The notes: a model not told the origin generated them from the sequence alone. 64,000 nucleotides of DNA from RBG-16-49-21 sp040768125 (GCA_040768125.1 JAXGNG010000002.1:310001-374000); one strand, 5' to 3'. Positions 1 through 8,284 are shown, counted from the first letter of the stretch. Made by a program: numbers and translations.

Positions 1-1
1 T

Positions 2-643
2 GTCATCAACGAGGACAATCCCCAGAAGAGGCTCATTGACAAGGCCGTTGAGGTCCTTCGCCAGGGCGGGGTCATCATCTATCCCACCGATACGGTCTAT
101 GCGTACGGCTGTGACATCAACGACAAGCGCGCCATAGAGAAAATCTACTGGATAAAGAGGATTGGGCGCAACAAGCCCCTGAGCTTTATTTTCAGCGATA
201 TTTCGGGTATCAGCGAATACGTGAGGAACATATCCGACCCTGCCTTCAGGGTGATGAAAAAGGCATTCCCGGGACCCTACACGCTTATTTTCAGGGCGAC
301 GAAGCTCGTGCCGAAGGTCGCCATCACCAACCAGAAGACGATAGGTGTGAGAATACCCGACAATAATATCGCGCTGGAACTTGTGCGCACCCTGGGGCGG
401 CCCATCATCTCCGCCAGCGTCAATACCGCGGGGGGTGACTACATCGTGGAGCCCAGGGACCTGGAGAAGATATACCGCAACGAGGTCGACCTTGTCATCG
501 ACGCGGGACCCAGGGAATCGGAGCCTTCGACGGTGGTCGATTTCACGGGCGATGAGCCTGTTGTCCTGCGCGTGGGGAAGGGTGAGATTTTTTTTCACGC
601 CCGGGGGGTCACCGAAGGCGGAGAAGGGGATCGTGATTTTTGA
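2..643 (+). CDS. YrdC/YciO-type threonylcarbamoyl-AMP synthase family protein (5' truncated)
   Basis: The reading frame is open from the first bases of the window, so the gene starts upstream and about 213 residues are visible. It begins with a stretch like VINEDNPQKRLIDKAVEVL and has PTDTVYAYGC followed by a KRIGRNKPLSF motif, the YrdC-fold signature that binds the RNA-like substrate and ATP. Order and length match the single-domain YciO branch rather than the longer Sua5 form, which carries an extra C-terminal domain. YrdC proteins make threonylcarbamoyl-AMP for t6A37 of tRNA; the YciO branch is less clearly linked to that reaction, so the exact activity is uncertain. It ends just before a strong inverted repeat. 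Confidence 0.85.
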   Translation, partial: VINEDNPQKRLIDKAVEVLRQGGVIIYPTDTVYAYGCDINDKRAIEKIYWIKRIGRNKPLSFIFSDISGISEYVRNISDPAFRVMKKAFPGPYTLIFRATKLVPKVAITNQKTIGVRIPDNNIALELVRTLGRPIISASVNTAGGDYIVEPRDLEKIYRNEVDLVIDAGPRESEPSTVVDFTGDEPVVLRVGKGEIFFHARGVTEGGEGDRDF

Positions 644-650
644 AACAAAA

Positions 651-688
651 GCCTGATGGCGGTCTCAGAATTACGACCGCCATCAGGC
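651..688. terminator. Perfect 14-bp inverted repeat, probable terminator hairpin
   Basis: GCCTGATGGCGGTC (651-664) is repeated perfectly in inverse at 675-688 with a 10-nt loop. There is no T-run on the plus-strand side, but on the minus strand the hairpin is followed by TTTTGTTTC. It lies 8 nt after the YciO-like stop codon, so it probably ends or insulates that transcript. Its T-run points the wrong way for a classical plus-strand terminator. Confidence 0.5.
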
Positions 689-715
689 AGGCACTAAACG
701 AAACGAGGTGAGATT

Positions 716-1042
716 ATGCTTGAGGGACTGAGAGACTTGCTGAACGTGGTAAAGGCCATCGCCATTTTCCTCGGGCTGGGGGCCATCGTCTCGTTCATAT
801 ATTATCACCTGAGAAAGAGGGACCTCTTCGGCGGGTATATCGGCGGTCTCGTGGTGGGCTTCATCGGCGCCATCATCGGCGGGTATATCCTTGATTATCT
901 CTTCTACGATATTTCCGTGATGGTCCTCGAGTTTCTTTCCAGGGGGATCGGGGTGAACATGATCGCGGGGTTCATCGGGGCCTATGCCGCGCTCTATATC
1001 ATGAATCGCCTGAGCCACGACCGGGAAAGGAAGAAATTCTGA
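716..1042 (+). CDS. Small glycine-rich membrane protein, unknown function
   Basis: This 108-residue protein has three or four hydrophobic segments: about residues 11-27, 40-64 and 80-100. The middle ones are glycine-rich (GGYIGGLVVGFIGAIIGGYI), reminiscent of GlsB/YeaQ/YmgE-type small membrane proteins, although I cannot assign it firmly. It ends with a charged tail (HDRERKKF). The start is supported by GAGGTGAG about 5 nt upstream. It converges on the radical-SAM gene, with only 6 nt between the stops. No function is proposed. Confidence 0.75.
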   Translation: MLEGLRDLLNVVKAIAIFLGLGAIVSFIYYHLRKRDLFGGYIGGLVVGFIGAIIGGYILDYLFYDISVMVLEFLSRGIGVNMIAGFIGAYAALYIMNRLSHDRERKKF

Positions 1043-1048
1043 TCGTGC

Positions 1049-2683
1049 CTACAGGCCGATCCGTTCCCTGACGGCCGGGGGAACTCCCTCCAGTAACGGC
1101 TCCGCCTCCGACAGCGACCTGAAGGGTCGACGGAGAACGATCTCCGCGGACCTCTTCCTGCCTATTCCCGGTATCGATTCGAGCGCCCCCGCCGGGAGCC
1201 CGTTCAGGGAAACGGGAAGGGGGAGTGCCGCGAGGGACCTCTCCCGGTGGCCCAGGACCAGGGCGTCGACGAATTTCATACGGGGAAGGCCCATGGGGAA
1301 CCTCGCGGTAATCGAATAGCTCGCGATCTGCTTCCCGTAGGAGCGCCGTTCATCACCTTCGAGGACCTGGCATCCTTCGATAACGGTGCCGGGGGGATAG
1401 AGCGACCCCAGCATGGGGCCCTCGATATCGGACCTGATTTTTTCCCTGTAGAAGAGGAATCGATTTTCGACCTTTTTCCTTTCGGGCGTCCTATTCTCGA
1501 AGAGAGGGGTGCCGGGGAAGGGAACGATCCGCCGGATGTTGATCCTTTTCACCAGGAGCCCCCGGTCGAGAATCTCCGCGAGATGCCGGTAGTTGATCTC
1601 GAAGGTTTCCATCCTCTCTCCCGAAAGGCCATGGAGCAGGTTCACCCCGGGCAGGAGGGCCGGGATTCCGTTGCGCCGTCGCCCCCCGATCTCGTTTATC
1701 GTCTCGATCGCCCTTATCGCCTCGCGCGCCGTGACCTTGAGGTTGTTCCCCGCCAGGAGGGCGTCGTCGAAAGTCTCGACCCCCAGCGCCATGGTGTCAC
1801 CCGGCGTGACGGTTTCGGCCAGGTCCTCCAGGATCAGGGCGGATTCTTCGGGAAACGCGGCTATGGTGCCGGGATTGGCGTTGTCGATGTTCAGGACGTC
1901 GATGGTACCGCGGCGCATCCTTTCCCTGAGGGCCGCGAGAAGGGGCGCGATGCCGCGGGGCGACGGCCGCGGGAAGCCGTTCCGGTATTCGGCGCATTCG
2001 GATCCGTACTGGAGAATGTCCGCCTGGCGACCGAGCCTGAAGCGGCGAATGCCCCGCTCGGCAAGCGCGTCGATCTCGGCGAGGATATCATCCGTCCCGC
2101 GATATTCGACCGCACCCATGAGCCCCTCGGAGCAGAAGGAACAGTGGCGCTGCCGGGGACAGCCCCGGTAGGTCTCTATCTCGCAGATCAGGTCCGGGTG
2201 ACGGGGGTGTGCCGTCACCACGGCTGCGCCGGGGGGGGCCCATCGGGCGATTTCACCCGCCGTCCGCCGCGCGTCCAGGGGCGCCCCCCGCGCGAAACCA
2301 TGGGCGTATTTCTCGATGTCGTGCCGTATTTGTATGGCGTTGCGGGCCGGCTCAAGGAGCCGGCTGATGAGGCCGCCGACGGCGAACCGGTGCCCGGGAT
2401 TTGATTCGATGATGCGGGATATCTCCGGGACGCTCCCGATGCGGGCGCCCAGGTACCTCCCCGGCACCACGGCGCCCCCCACGAGGAACACGATGTCGCG
2501 CGCTCCCGGGATGCGGTAGTCACGGCCCCTGATATCGTCGATGGTGAGATACTCGATGACGGATGGATCGATGCCGGCGTCGACCAGTGCGCCGAAGATG
2601 TAGCGCGGGTAGGGCGACACGAAAGGCGGCACGCCGAAACATGCCGGTTCGTCGACGTAGCAGTCAAGTATGCATGCGTTCAT
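1049..2683 (-). CDS. Radical SAM protein with C-terminal helix-hairpin-helix
   Basis: A 544-residue protein. An N-terminal region of about 160 residues could be a degenerate B12-binding-like domain. The radical SAM core starts at a cluster motif with Cys175, Cys181 and Cys184 (RGCPRQRHCSFC), which gives Cx5CxxC spacing instead of the usual Cx3CxxC. Near residues 499-520 there is a helix-hairpin-helix (ESIPGIGRKRSAEIV), suggesting nucleic-acid contact. Similar radical SAM/HhH proteins of unknown substrate occur in archaea and anaerobic bacteria. The start overlaps the stop of the HD-domain gene by 4 nt (ATGA), so the two are translationally coupled. The substrate cannot be read from the sequence. 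Confidence 0.85.
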   Translation of the reverse strand: MNACILDCYVDEPACFGVPPFVSPYPRYIFGALVDAGIDPSVIEYLTIDDIRGRDYRIPGARDIVFLVGGAVVPGRYLGARIGSVPEISRIIESNPGHRFAVGGLISRLLEPARNAIQIRHDIEKYAHGFARGAPLDARRTAGEIARWAPPGAAVVTAHPRHPDLICEIETYRGCPRQRHCSFCSEGLMGAVEYRGTDDILAEIDALAERGIRRFRLGRQADILQYGSECAEYRNGFPRPSPRGIAPLLAALRERMRRGTIDVLNIDNANPGTIAAFPEESALILEDLAETVTPGDTMALGVETFDDALLAGNNLKVTAREAIRAIETINEIGGRRRNGIPALLPGVNLLHGLSGERMETFEINYRHLAEILDRGLLVKRINIRRIVPFPGTPLFENRTPERKKVENRFLFYREKIRSDIEGPMLGSLYPPGTVIEGCQVLEGDERRSYGKQIASYSITARFPMGLPRMKFVDALVLGHRERSLAALPLPVSLNGLPAGALESIPGIGRKRSAEIVLRRPFRSLSEAEPLLEGVPPAVRERIGL

Positions 2684-3240
2684 TGCAGTCCCGACAGGAT
2701 TTCCTCTATGGCGGCGGAAAGGTGGGTTTGGAGCTTGCGTTCGAGGTCGAGGACAAATTGCTTGTTCTCGATGATCAGGTCGACGATCCTCTGGGTCGAG
2801 CCGTAGCGGTTAACGAGATCGTCGACTCGATCATCGAGAGACACGATCCTGTCGTGCATCACCCGCTTGTCCGCGTAGAAGACGATCTCCCGCTCCTCGA
2901 GGGGCCCCCGGGGCTCGAATCCATCGAAGAACACGTGGGATTCCACGATCCGCGCCACGTCCTCGAATCCCAGGTCGCGCATGATTCTCCCTCCGATAAG
3001 ATCGTGCCGCATCTCGCCCGTGTGGATCGTCCTGGTCTTGGCGATGTCGTGGAGAAGGGCCCCGGCCTGCACGAGGTCCGCGTCGATCAACGCAGGTTCC
3101 CTGAGCGCCCCCGCGAGGGCCATGGAAACCCTCATTACCTGGACGGAGTGCCGGAATATGTTCTCCAGCATGCCGGAGGAATGCATCAGTTCGTAGCATT
3201 CATTTTCAGACGGGATGGGGCCATGGCGCTTTTTCGTCAT
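2680..3240 (-). CDS. HD-domain phosphohydrolase
   Basis: 186 residues from the chosen ATG at 3240. A longer frame reaching 3339 would begin inside the predicted promoter, and the chosen start has AGGAAAA upstream. The metal-binding HD pattern is visible: His31 (RHSVQVM), His64-Asp65 (LLHDIAKTR), His79 (MRHDLIGG) and His102 (ESHVFF). HD proteins hydrolyse phosphate esters of nucleotides or related compounds; this one resembles small YqeK/HDIG-like hydrolases. It is the first gene of a two-gene unit with the radical SAM protein, so its substrate may be a product or precursor of that enzyme (inference). Confidence 0.82.
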   Translation of the reverse strand: MTKKRHGPIPSENECYELMHSSGMLENIFRHSVQVMRVSMALAGALREPALIDADLVQAGALLHDIAKTRTIHTGEMRHDLIGGRIMRDLGFEDVARIVESHVFFDGFEPRGPLEEREIVFYADKRVMHDRIVSLDDRVDDLVNRYGSTQRIVDLIIENKQFVLDLERKLQTHLSAAIEEILSGLQ

Positions 3241-3310
3241 TTCTCGATTTTCCTGGTCCGCCGCCCCTGCGATTTGATTCCCGTGAATCGCATCGACGGG
3301 GCGCTGAATG

Positions 3311-3339
3311 ATGATGGCCGGTGGCGTTAAATATGTCAA
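3311..3339 (-). promoter_or_regulatory. Candidate sigma-70 promoter for the HD/radical SAM operon
   Basis: On the minus strand TTGACA (3339-3334) is followed by 17 nt and CATCAT (3316-3311, 4 of 6 matches to TATAAT). A transcript would start about 65 nt upstream of the chosen HD start codon. Confidence 0.4.
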
Positions 3340-3445
3340 GAATGACCCTGATTGTGAAGGGAAAAATAGTTGCTATTTATCTTCGGGCCATGTAAGGTGT
3401 GGTGCTGACCGTTTGAAACAGCGAATCCCGCCGAAGGAGACAACC

Positions 3446-3910
3446 ATGCAACGAACGGCCCTTGTTTTTATCGTGATGTTCATTCTCTCCGTCTCGCTTC
3501 CCGCCCAGGAGAAGAAAGAAGCCCCGTCAGAGTCCTCTGTATTTCCCGTTTCATCCCAGATAAAGGTCACACTGACCAGCGTTTCACTGGAAAAATACGG
3601 GGCGCAAAAGGAAGATCTCACGTTCAAGGCCGGTGAATCGGTATTCATTAACCTTGAGTTGCAGGGGTTGAAGGCCGACAGCGAAGGCCTGGTGGTTGTC
3701 CAGGCGGATCTCGTCATACCCCAGCTCGGGCTCGACAGGAAGAACCTCATCAACGGCTCGACGCCATTTGAGGAAACGGTGCCCATGTATTTCCAGATAC
3801 CGATTGGGTCCGTGGAGCGCGGCGGAACCTGTCACGCCGCCATCACCATACGGGACATGACGGCGCGCACGCGGGTGGAATTTAAGACGACATTCCAGCT
3901 GGCGGAATAG
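3446..3910 (+). CDS. Exported protein of unknown function
   Basis: 154 residues, starting at the ATG preceded by GAAGGAGA at 3433-3440. Residues 1-21 form a Sec signal peptide ending in LPAQ, with likely cleavage after PAQ or nearby. The mature part is about 130 residues, rich in beta-strand-like alternation, and I see no catalytic motif; an immunoglobulin-like fold is a guess. The 3' end overlaps the convergent PAP2 gene by 29 nt (3882-3910). Confidence 0.72.
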   Translation: MQRTALVFIVMFILSVSLPAQEKKEAPSESSVFPVSSQIKVTLTSVSLEKYGAQKEDLTFKAGESVFINLELQGLKADSEGLVVVQADLVIPQLGLDRKNLINGSTPFEETVPMYFQIPIGSVERGGTCHAAITIRDMTARTRVEFKTTFQLAE

Positions 3911-4823
3911 AAGGAGGATCATCCCTCCCGCGCGCCAGCGAGGGTACCCGGCAGAAGACCCAGGGCGCGCCCCAGGTGATCCAGAACCCAGAGAGCAGAA
4001 AGCGCGTGTAATGAAGCGGCGCCATCTTCGGCAATGGCGAGAACGCGAGCATAATCACCCCGAGCCCTCCAAGCCCGATAAGCGCTTTAATCCCCTGTAT
4101 ATGGATACGGTTCCGGGAATCGAAATCGTTTATCTCCCCTGATAGGAATATCCCCGCGGCGCAGCCGGAACAGAGGGAAAGTATCCCGAGAAGGAAAACC
4201 TCTGGCATCAGCGGGTACACGAGCCAGGGGAACGCCATGGCCGTCAGGGCGGCGGGAAGACCGGGCAAAGCGCGGCGCGGGGGACCGAGGAGCGTCACCG
4301 CCGGGATCACGACAGCCAGGGAAGCGAGGGCGAGTAGATACCCTCCCAGGATGTCCCCCGGGAAGTGCACGCCCAGGTAAAGCCGGGAGTAGGGGACCAG
4401 GACCATGAGGGGTACGCCGGCGCACCAGGCGGCTCGTGATCGCGTAATGCAGATCGCGCCGGCCCAGAAGGAGGTCACGTTCTGGGTGTGCGCGCTCGGG
4501 AAACCCGGGCTCCTCGGCGTATGGCCCTCGAGGAGCCGGCGCACGGGCTCGATCAGCTTATCCGGATCGGGGCGCGGCGCGGCAAACAGTTCCTTTGCCA
4601 CGGTGTTCACCACGGCAGAGAAAAAAAAGACGATCCCCAGCCGGACCGCCATTTTTCTGTCCACGCACCAGTAGAGCAGCGCGAGGACGATACAATAAAA
4701 AAAGGGATTGCCCAGCATGGTCAATCCCTTCATGGCCCCATCGAGCAGGGGGCCCGCGGCGGGATGAAGAAGGTTGATGAGCCCCTCGTCAAAAAGCCGC
4801 GGGCACTGCGCGATAAGGTTCAC
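3882..4823 (-). CDS. PAP2-family membrane phosphatase
   Basis: 313 residues with about eight hydrophobic segments. All three parts of the PAP2 phosphatase signature are present: KELFAAPRP at 77-85, PSAH at 109-112 and SRLYLGVHFPGD at 146-157, supplying the catalytic histidines. Such enzymes dephosphorylate lipid phosphates such as undecaprenyl or phosphatidylglycerol phosphate at the membrane. It follows the hydrogenase large-subunit stop by only 3 nt, so it is probably co-transcribed with the hydrogenase genes, an unusual partner. The 3' end overlaps the convergent exported-protein gene. Confidence 0.88.
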   Translation of the reverse strand: MNLIAQCPRLFDEGLINLLHPAAGPLLDGAMKGLTMLGNPFFYCIVLALLYWCVDRKMAVRLGIVFFFSAVVNTVAKELFAAPRPDPDKLIEPVRRLLEGHTPRSPGFPSAHTQNVTSFWAGAICITRSRAAWCAGVPLMVLVPYSRLYLGVHFPGDILGGYLLALASLAVVIPAVTLLGPPRRALPGLPAALTAMAFPWLVYPLMPEVFLLGILSLCSGCAAGIFLSGEINDFDSRNRIHIQGIKALIGLGGLGVIMLAFSPLPKMAPLHYTRFLLSGFWITWGAPWVFCRVPSLARGRDDPPSIPPAGMSS

Positions 4824-4826
4824 GGG

Positions 4827-6407
4827 TCAACAGACCCTGAATTTCCCGATTTCCCTGTCGCCCTCGGACACGTGGACCGCGCAGGCGATGCAGGGGTCGA
4901 AGGAGCGGACCACCCTGGCCGCCTCGATCGGGTTCTCGGTATCCATGATCGGCGTTCCTATCAGGGCCTCTTCCACCGGTCCCATGACGCCCCGATCGTC
5001 CCGGGGTCCGCAGAACCAGGTGGTGGGAACCACGCACTGGTAGTTGTCGATGAGCTTGTTCTTCACCTTGATCCAGTGCCCCAGGGCGCCCCGGGGGGCC
5101 TCAACGAGGCCTTCGCCCTGTCCCTCGTCGGGGATCGAGTAGTGGGACCTGGGTGCGCCCCCCGTCTCGATCTCGTCGAGCCAGCCCTTCGCCTTTTCGC
5201 AGATGACCTTGCACTCGATAAGGCGCGAGGCGTGCCTGCCGAGCACGGAGTTCGCGAGTCCCGGTATGGCCTCGTCCGGCACCTTGAGGAGGTCCCGGAG
5301 TTCCTTCTTGATAGCGTTGTTGCCGGAGAGATACGCCACCATGACGCGCGCCAGGGGGCCGACCTCCATCGGTTTCCCCATGTACCGCGGGGCCTTGAGC
5401 CAGGTGTAGGCCTGTCCCTTGTTCGGCTGGGGCTCCGTGGCGCCCTCATAGGGGTGCAGGTTCGAAGGCGATGAGTAGCGGGAGTATCCCACCTGTTCAC
5501 GGATGTGCGAGGGATCGAAGGCCTCGAGCTTCAGGTCGTCGACCACGCCGCGCTCCATCATGAAATTTTTCTCGTCACCGTCAAGGTCGACCAGGCCGTA
5601 GCTCAGGAATTTCGAGTACTTCCCGAGCTTGAAGTAATCGCCGAAGGCACCGGCGACGGCAAGGATGTGATTCCTGTACTCGTTGTTGACGAACTTTTCG
5701 ACCTCTTTCAGGAGCTTCCTGTAGGTGCGTATCCCCGATCTCTCGGGCACCTGGGTCACGCCCCCGGGAACCAGGCCAATGGCGTGGGGCACCCTTCCGC
5801 CGAACACGGCCGCCATCTGGTGCGCTTTCATCCTCATTTCCAGGGCCTTCACGTATCCGGCGATGGCGTCGATGTTGGCGTCATGGTCCTTCAGGTACAT
5901 ACCGCTGCCGGTAAGCCCGCCGAACCTCGGAAGGAAGGGCGCGCCGGTGGTGATCTCGTCGGGTTTACCTTTCTTGACCGCCAGGTCGTTCTTCACCCAC
6001 TCCTGGAGGTGGAGTATGCCCGCGTCGCTTCCCTTGTAGTTCAGCACCTGGGTGATGTCCACGAAGTCCAGGGCGGAAAGGTGATAAAAGTGGATGATGT
6101 GCGACTGGAGATAGTTCGCCGCGAGAATGAGGTTCCTCTGGATGCGCCCGTTGTTGTTGGGCTTGATCCCGAAGGCGCCCTCGAGGCACTTGCTTGAGGC
6201 AATGCCGTGCGATATCGGGCAGACGCCGCATATCCGCTGGGTGATCTGGTTGGCGTCCACGGGATTTCTTCCCTTGAGTATCTTCTCGAATCCCCTGAAC
6301 ATGTCCCCCTTGCTCTTCGCGTCCACTACCTTGCCGTTCTGAACGTCGATCTCGATCGAGAGATGGCCCTCGATCCTGGTAATGGGATCTATAAGTATTT
6401 TAGCCAT
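4827..6407 (-). CDS. [NiFe] hydrogenase large subunit, group 1 type
   Basis: 526 residues carrying the nickel-iron active site. The N-terminal L1 motif has Cys60 and Cys63 (RICGVCPISHG). The C-terminal L2 motif has Cys506 and Cys509 (DPCIACAVH), with the protease cleavage point expected after His512, which leaves a 14-residue removable tail ending in Cys. Both cysteine pairs are intact and there is no selenocysteine codon. It splits or takes up H2 outside the cytoplasm, being carried out by the Tat signal on the small subunit. The start overlaps the small-subunit gene by 8 nt. Accessory hyp genes are not in the window. Confidence 0.95.
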   Translation of the reverse strand: MAKILIDPITRIEGHLSIEIDVQNGKVVDAKSKGDMFRGFEKILKGRNPVDANQITQRICGVCPISHGIASSKCLEGAFGIKPNNNGRIQRNLILAANYLQSHIIHFYHLSALDFVDITQVLNYKGSDAGILHLQEWVKNDLAVKKGKPDEITTGAPFLPRFGGLTGSGMYLKDHDANIDAIAGYVKALEMRMKAHQMAAVFGGRVPHAIGLVPGGVTQVPERSGIRTYRKLLKEVEKFVNNEYRNHILAVAGAFGDYFKLGKYSKFLSYGLVDLDGDEKNFMMERGVVDDLKLEAFDPSHIREQVGYSRYSSPSNLHPYEGATEPQPNKGQAYTWLKAPRYMGKPMEVGPLARVMVAYLSGNNAIKKELRDLLKVPDEAIPGLANSVLGRHASRLIECKVICEKAKGWLDEIETGGAPRSHYSIPDEGQGEGLVEAPRGALGHWIKVKNKLIDNYQCVVPTTWFCGPRDDRGVMGPVEEALIGTPIMDTENPIEAARVVRSFDPCIACAVHVSEGDREIGKFRVC

Positions 6408-7401
6408 TGATCACGCCTCCCTGTTTGAGTACCGCCCGTGCGGTCAGTTTTTCGCTTTCCGTAATGTTCCCCCGGTCGGCAACGTTATGCTGGAAGAGGC
6501 CGCGCTTTCCGAAATCCGGGAAGGCGTTTTCCGTGCACCCGATGCATCCCGCGCCGCTTCCCGTGCAGGAATTAATGCCGCCGAGCCACTTGCGCTTCGG
6601 GATATCGCAGCAGCTGTCCATCCCGAGGCAGCCGAGCTCGTAGAGGCACCCCTCGTCTCCCCAGTAGCGCGCGAATTGGCCCCGCTTGTAGTACTGAAGG
6701 CGCTCGCACTGCTCGTGAACGGTTTTTCCGTAGTACAGGAGAGGCCGGTTGTACTCGTCGAGGGGCGGAGGGCCGCCCTTCAGGAGAAGGTGGATGAGGG
6801 AGCCCACCATCCAGTCGGGGTGGGGGGGACAGCCCGGGACGTTCACCACGGTTTTTCCCTTGAGTATTTCTGAAACGGCGGATGCGCCCGTGGGATTGCT
6901 CCCGTCGCTCCTGAGCTTGGCGCCGGGAATCCCCCCGCCGGTCGCGCAGGAACCCACGGCGACAATCGCGACGGCGCGGGATCCGAGTTCCTCCACCCAT
7001 TGCCGTGCGCTTACGTGTTTTCCATCCACCTCGCCGATGGTGCAGTAGAGATCATCTTTCACCGGGATGGAGCCCTCGACAACCAGCACGAAGTCCCTGC
7101 GGTTTTTCTTCACCGCCTCTTCCAGGACCTGGACAGCCGTGTGCCCCGTGCCGCCCATGATGGTCTGGTGATAGTTCAGGCTGATGTGTTCCGTGATGAT
7201 CGTCGTGATGTCCGGCTTCATCGTATTGAGCAGGGACACCGAGCATCCGGAGCATGACTGTGCCTGGAGCCATATTACCGGTGTCCGTTTTTTCGCTTCT
7301 TCAAGGGCTTTCTTGCATCCCTGAAGAAGTACGCTCGGGAACGCCAGGGCGGCCGTTGTGCCCCCCATCAACGACAGAAATTCGCGTCTGCTCAAAGACA
7401 T
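6400..7401 (-). CDS. [NiFe] hydrogenase small subunit, Tat-exported
   Basis: 333 residues from the ATG at 7401, which follows a GGAGG and lies 1 nt past the protease stop; an upstream in-frame ATG lacks a ribosome site. SRREFLSLMGG is a twin-arginine signal; a lipobox-like LLQGC places Cys29 as a possible lipid anchor. Cluster ligands: proximal Cys50, Cys53, Cys152, Cys191; distal His229, Cys232, Cys252, Cys258; medial Cys264 or 265, Cys286, Cys289. Cys279 sits where [3Fe-4S] enzymes have proline, suggesting a medial [4Fe-4S] cluster as in [NiFeSe] enzymes. No C-terminal membrane helix is present, so electrons probably go to the neighbouring cytochrome. Confidence 0.93.
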   Translation of the reverse strand: MSLSRREFLSLMGGTTAALAFPSVLLQGCKKALEEAKKRTPVIWLQAQSCSGCSVSLLNTMKPDITTIITEHISLNYHQTIMGGTGHTAVQVLEEAVKKNRRDFVLVVEGSIPVKDDLYCTIGEVDGKHVSARQWVEELGSRAVAIVAVGSCATGGGIPGAKLRSDGSNPTGASAVSEILKGKTVVNVPGCPPHPDWMVGSLIHLLLKGGPPPLDEYNRPLLYYGKTVHEQCERLQYYKRGQFARYWGDEGCLYELGCLGMDSCCDIPKRKWLGGINSCTGSGAGCIGCTENAFPDFGKRGLFQHNVADRGNITESEKLTARAVLKQGGVING

Positions 7402-7402
7402 G

Positions 7403-7909
7403 TCATCTTCCTCCATGCTGAGTTGTTGGTGCGGATCCACCAATTATTTCCCTGACCATCATGGCGGCGCGCCGAGCTGATGACGCCACTGCCGGGGTCA
7501 GGCCGATTTCGTCGCTTGCAATATCCCCCGGGACAATTCCGATCACCTCGATTTCCGGTTCATGTCCCAGCAGTTTCAGCATCCGTACGATGCTCGCGAG
7601 GCCGAGCTGGTGCTGCGAGTAGGGCGATCCGTCATCCTTGAGATGCTCCGCCCTGAAATGGTAGACGCTCCCCGGATCGGATTCCGCCTTCAGGGCGTCG
7701 ATGACGATGATGCGCTTCCGCCCGGTCATGAGGGGCACGCAATCGAGTCCCGCCGTGCCCCCGTCCATGATTTCCGCGTGTTCCGCCGCTTCGGGAAAAT
7801 CATCCAGGAGCATCTTCGCGACGTGGACGCCGACCCCGTCATCCTTCTTTAAAATGTTCCCGATGCCGAGAACCAGGGTCCCTCGCACCGTATCGTTGCC
7901 GCGCATCAT
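7403..7909 (-). CDS. Hydrogenase maturation endopeptidase (HyaD/HybD family)
   Basis: 168 residues. The family removes the C-terminal tail of the large subunit once nickel is inserted. The GIGN motif is followed by KDDGVG; Asp24, Asp71 (VIDALK) and His100 (SQHQLGL) fall at positions expected for the three metal-sensing residues of E. coli HybD (Glu16, Asp62, His93). It is placed before the structural genes rather than after them, and its TGA stop is 1 nt from the small-subunit ATG. It presumably acts on the neighbouring large subunit with its 14-residue tail. Confidence 0.9.
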   Translation of the reverse strand: MMRGNDTVRGTLVLGIGNILKKDDGVGVHVAKMLLDDFPEAAEHAEIMDGGTAGLDCVPLMTGRKRIIVIDALKAESDPGSVYHFRAEHLKDDGSPYSQHQLGLASIVRMLKLLGHEPEIEVIGIVPGDIASDEIGLTPAVASSARRAAMMVREIIGGSAPTTQHGGR

Positions 7910-7915
7910 ATGTCC

Positions 7916-8284
7916 TCAGTGGCACTCCATGCAGCGTTCGGGGCCGCCCTTTTCCATGTGGCAGTCAAGGCAGTGGCCGTGCATGACGTCGTATCCTTCG
8001 TAACCCTTGTGGCATTTCGCGCACTGCTTGATGCGGTCGTCGTTTCCGTTCTTGTGGTGGCAGTAATCGCATTCCAGTCCCATCGCCTCGTGCGTCTTGT
8101 GGGAAAAAATCACGGTGCCCACCAGGCTTTTCTGGGGCGTAACACCGTCATCCATCGTCGCGAACCTGGTGACCTTGGTGACGGAGACCCTGTCAGTGGG
8201 GCTGTTGGTCACGACCCAGGGATCGAGCTGGCATGATAGGATTGATGATGACATGAGCAGTAAAACGAACCCGTACCTTTTCAT
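7916..8284 (-). CDS. Tetraheme c-type cytochrome, probable lipoprotein
   Basis: 122 residues from the ATG at 8284, which has GGAG upstream; an ATG 12 nt earlier has none. The signal sequence ends with a lipobox-like ILSC, so Cys18 may be lipidated. Four CxxCH motifs lie at 72-76, 88-92, 105-109 and at the extreme C-terminus, 118-122. Extra histidines (62, 65, 77, 102, 104) can provide distal heme ligands, as in class III cytochromes (c3/c7). It is the first gene of the hydrogenase operon, 6 nt before the protease, and is the likely electron acceptor of the hydrogenase outside the inner membrane. Confidence 0.88.
   Translation of the reverse strand: MKRYGFVLLLMSSSILSCQLDPWVVTNSPTDRVSVTKVTRFATMDDGVTPQKSLVGTVIFSHKTHEAMGLECDYCHHKNGNDDRIKQCAKCHKGYEGYDVMHGHCLDCHMEKGGPERCMECH

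Noticed and set aside
1247..2404. Long plus-strand frame opposite the radical SAM gene
   Set aside because: It is an antisense shadow of a clear gene, without any known motif; high G+C sequence creates such frames.
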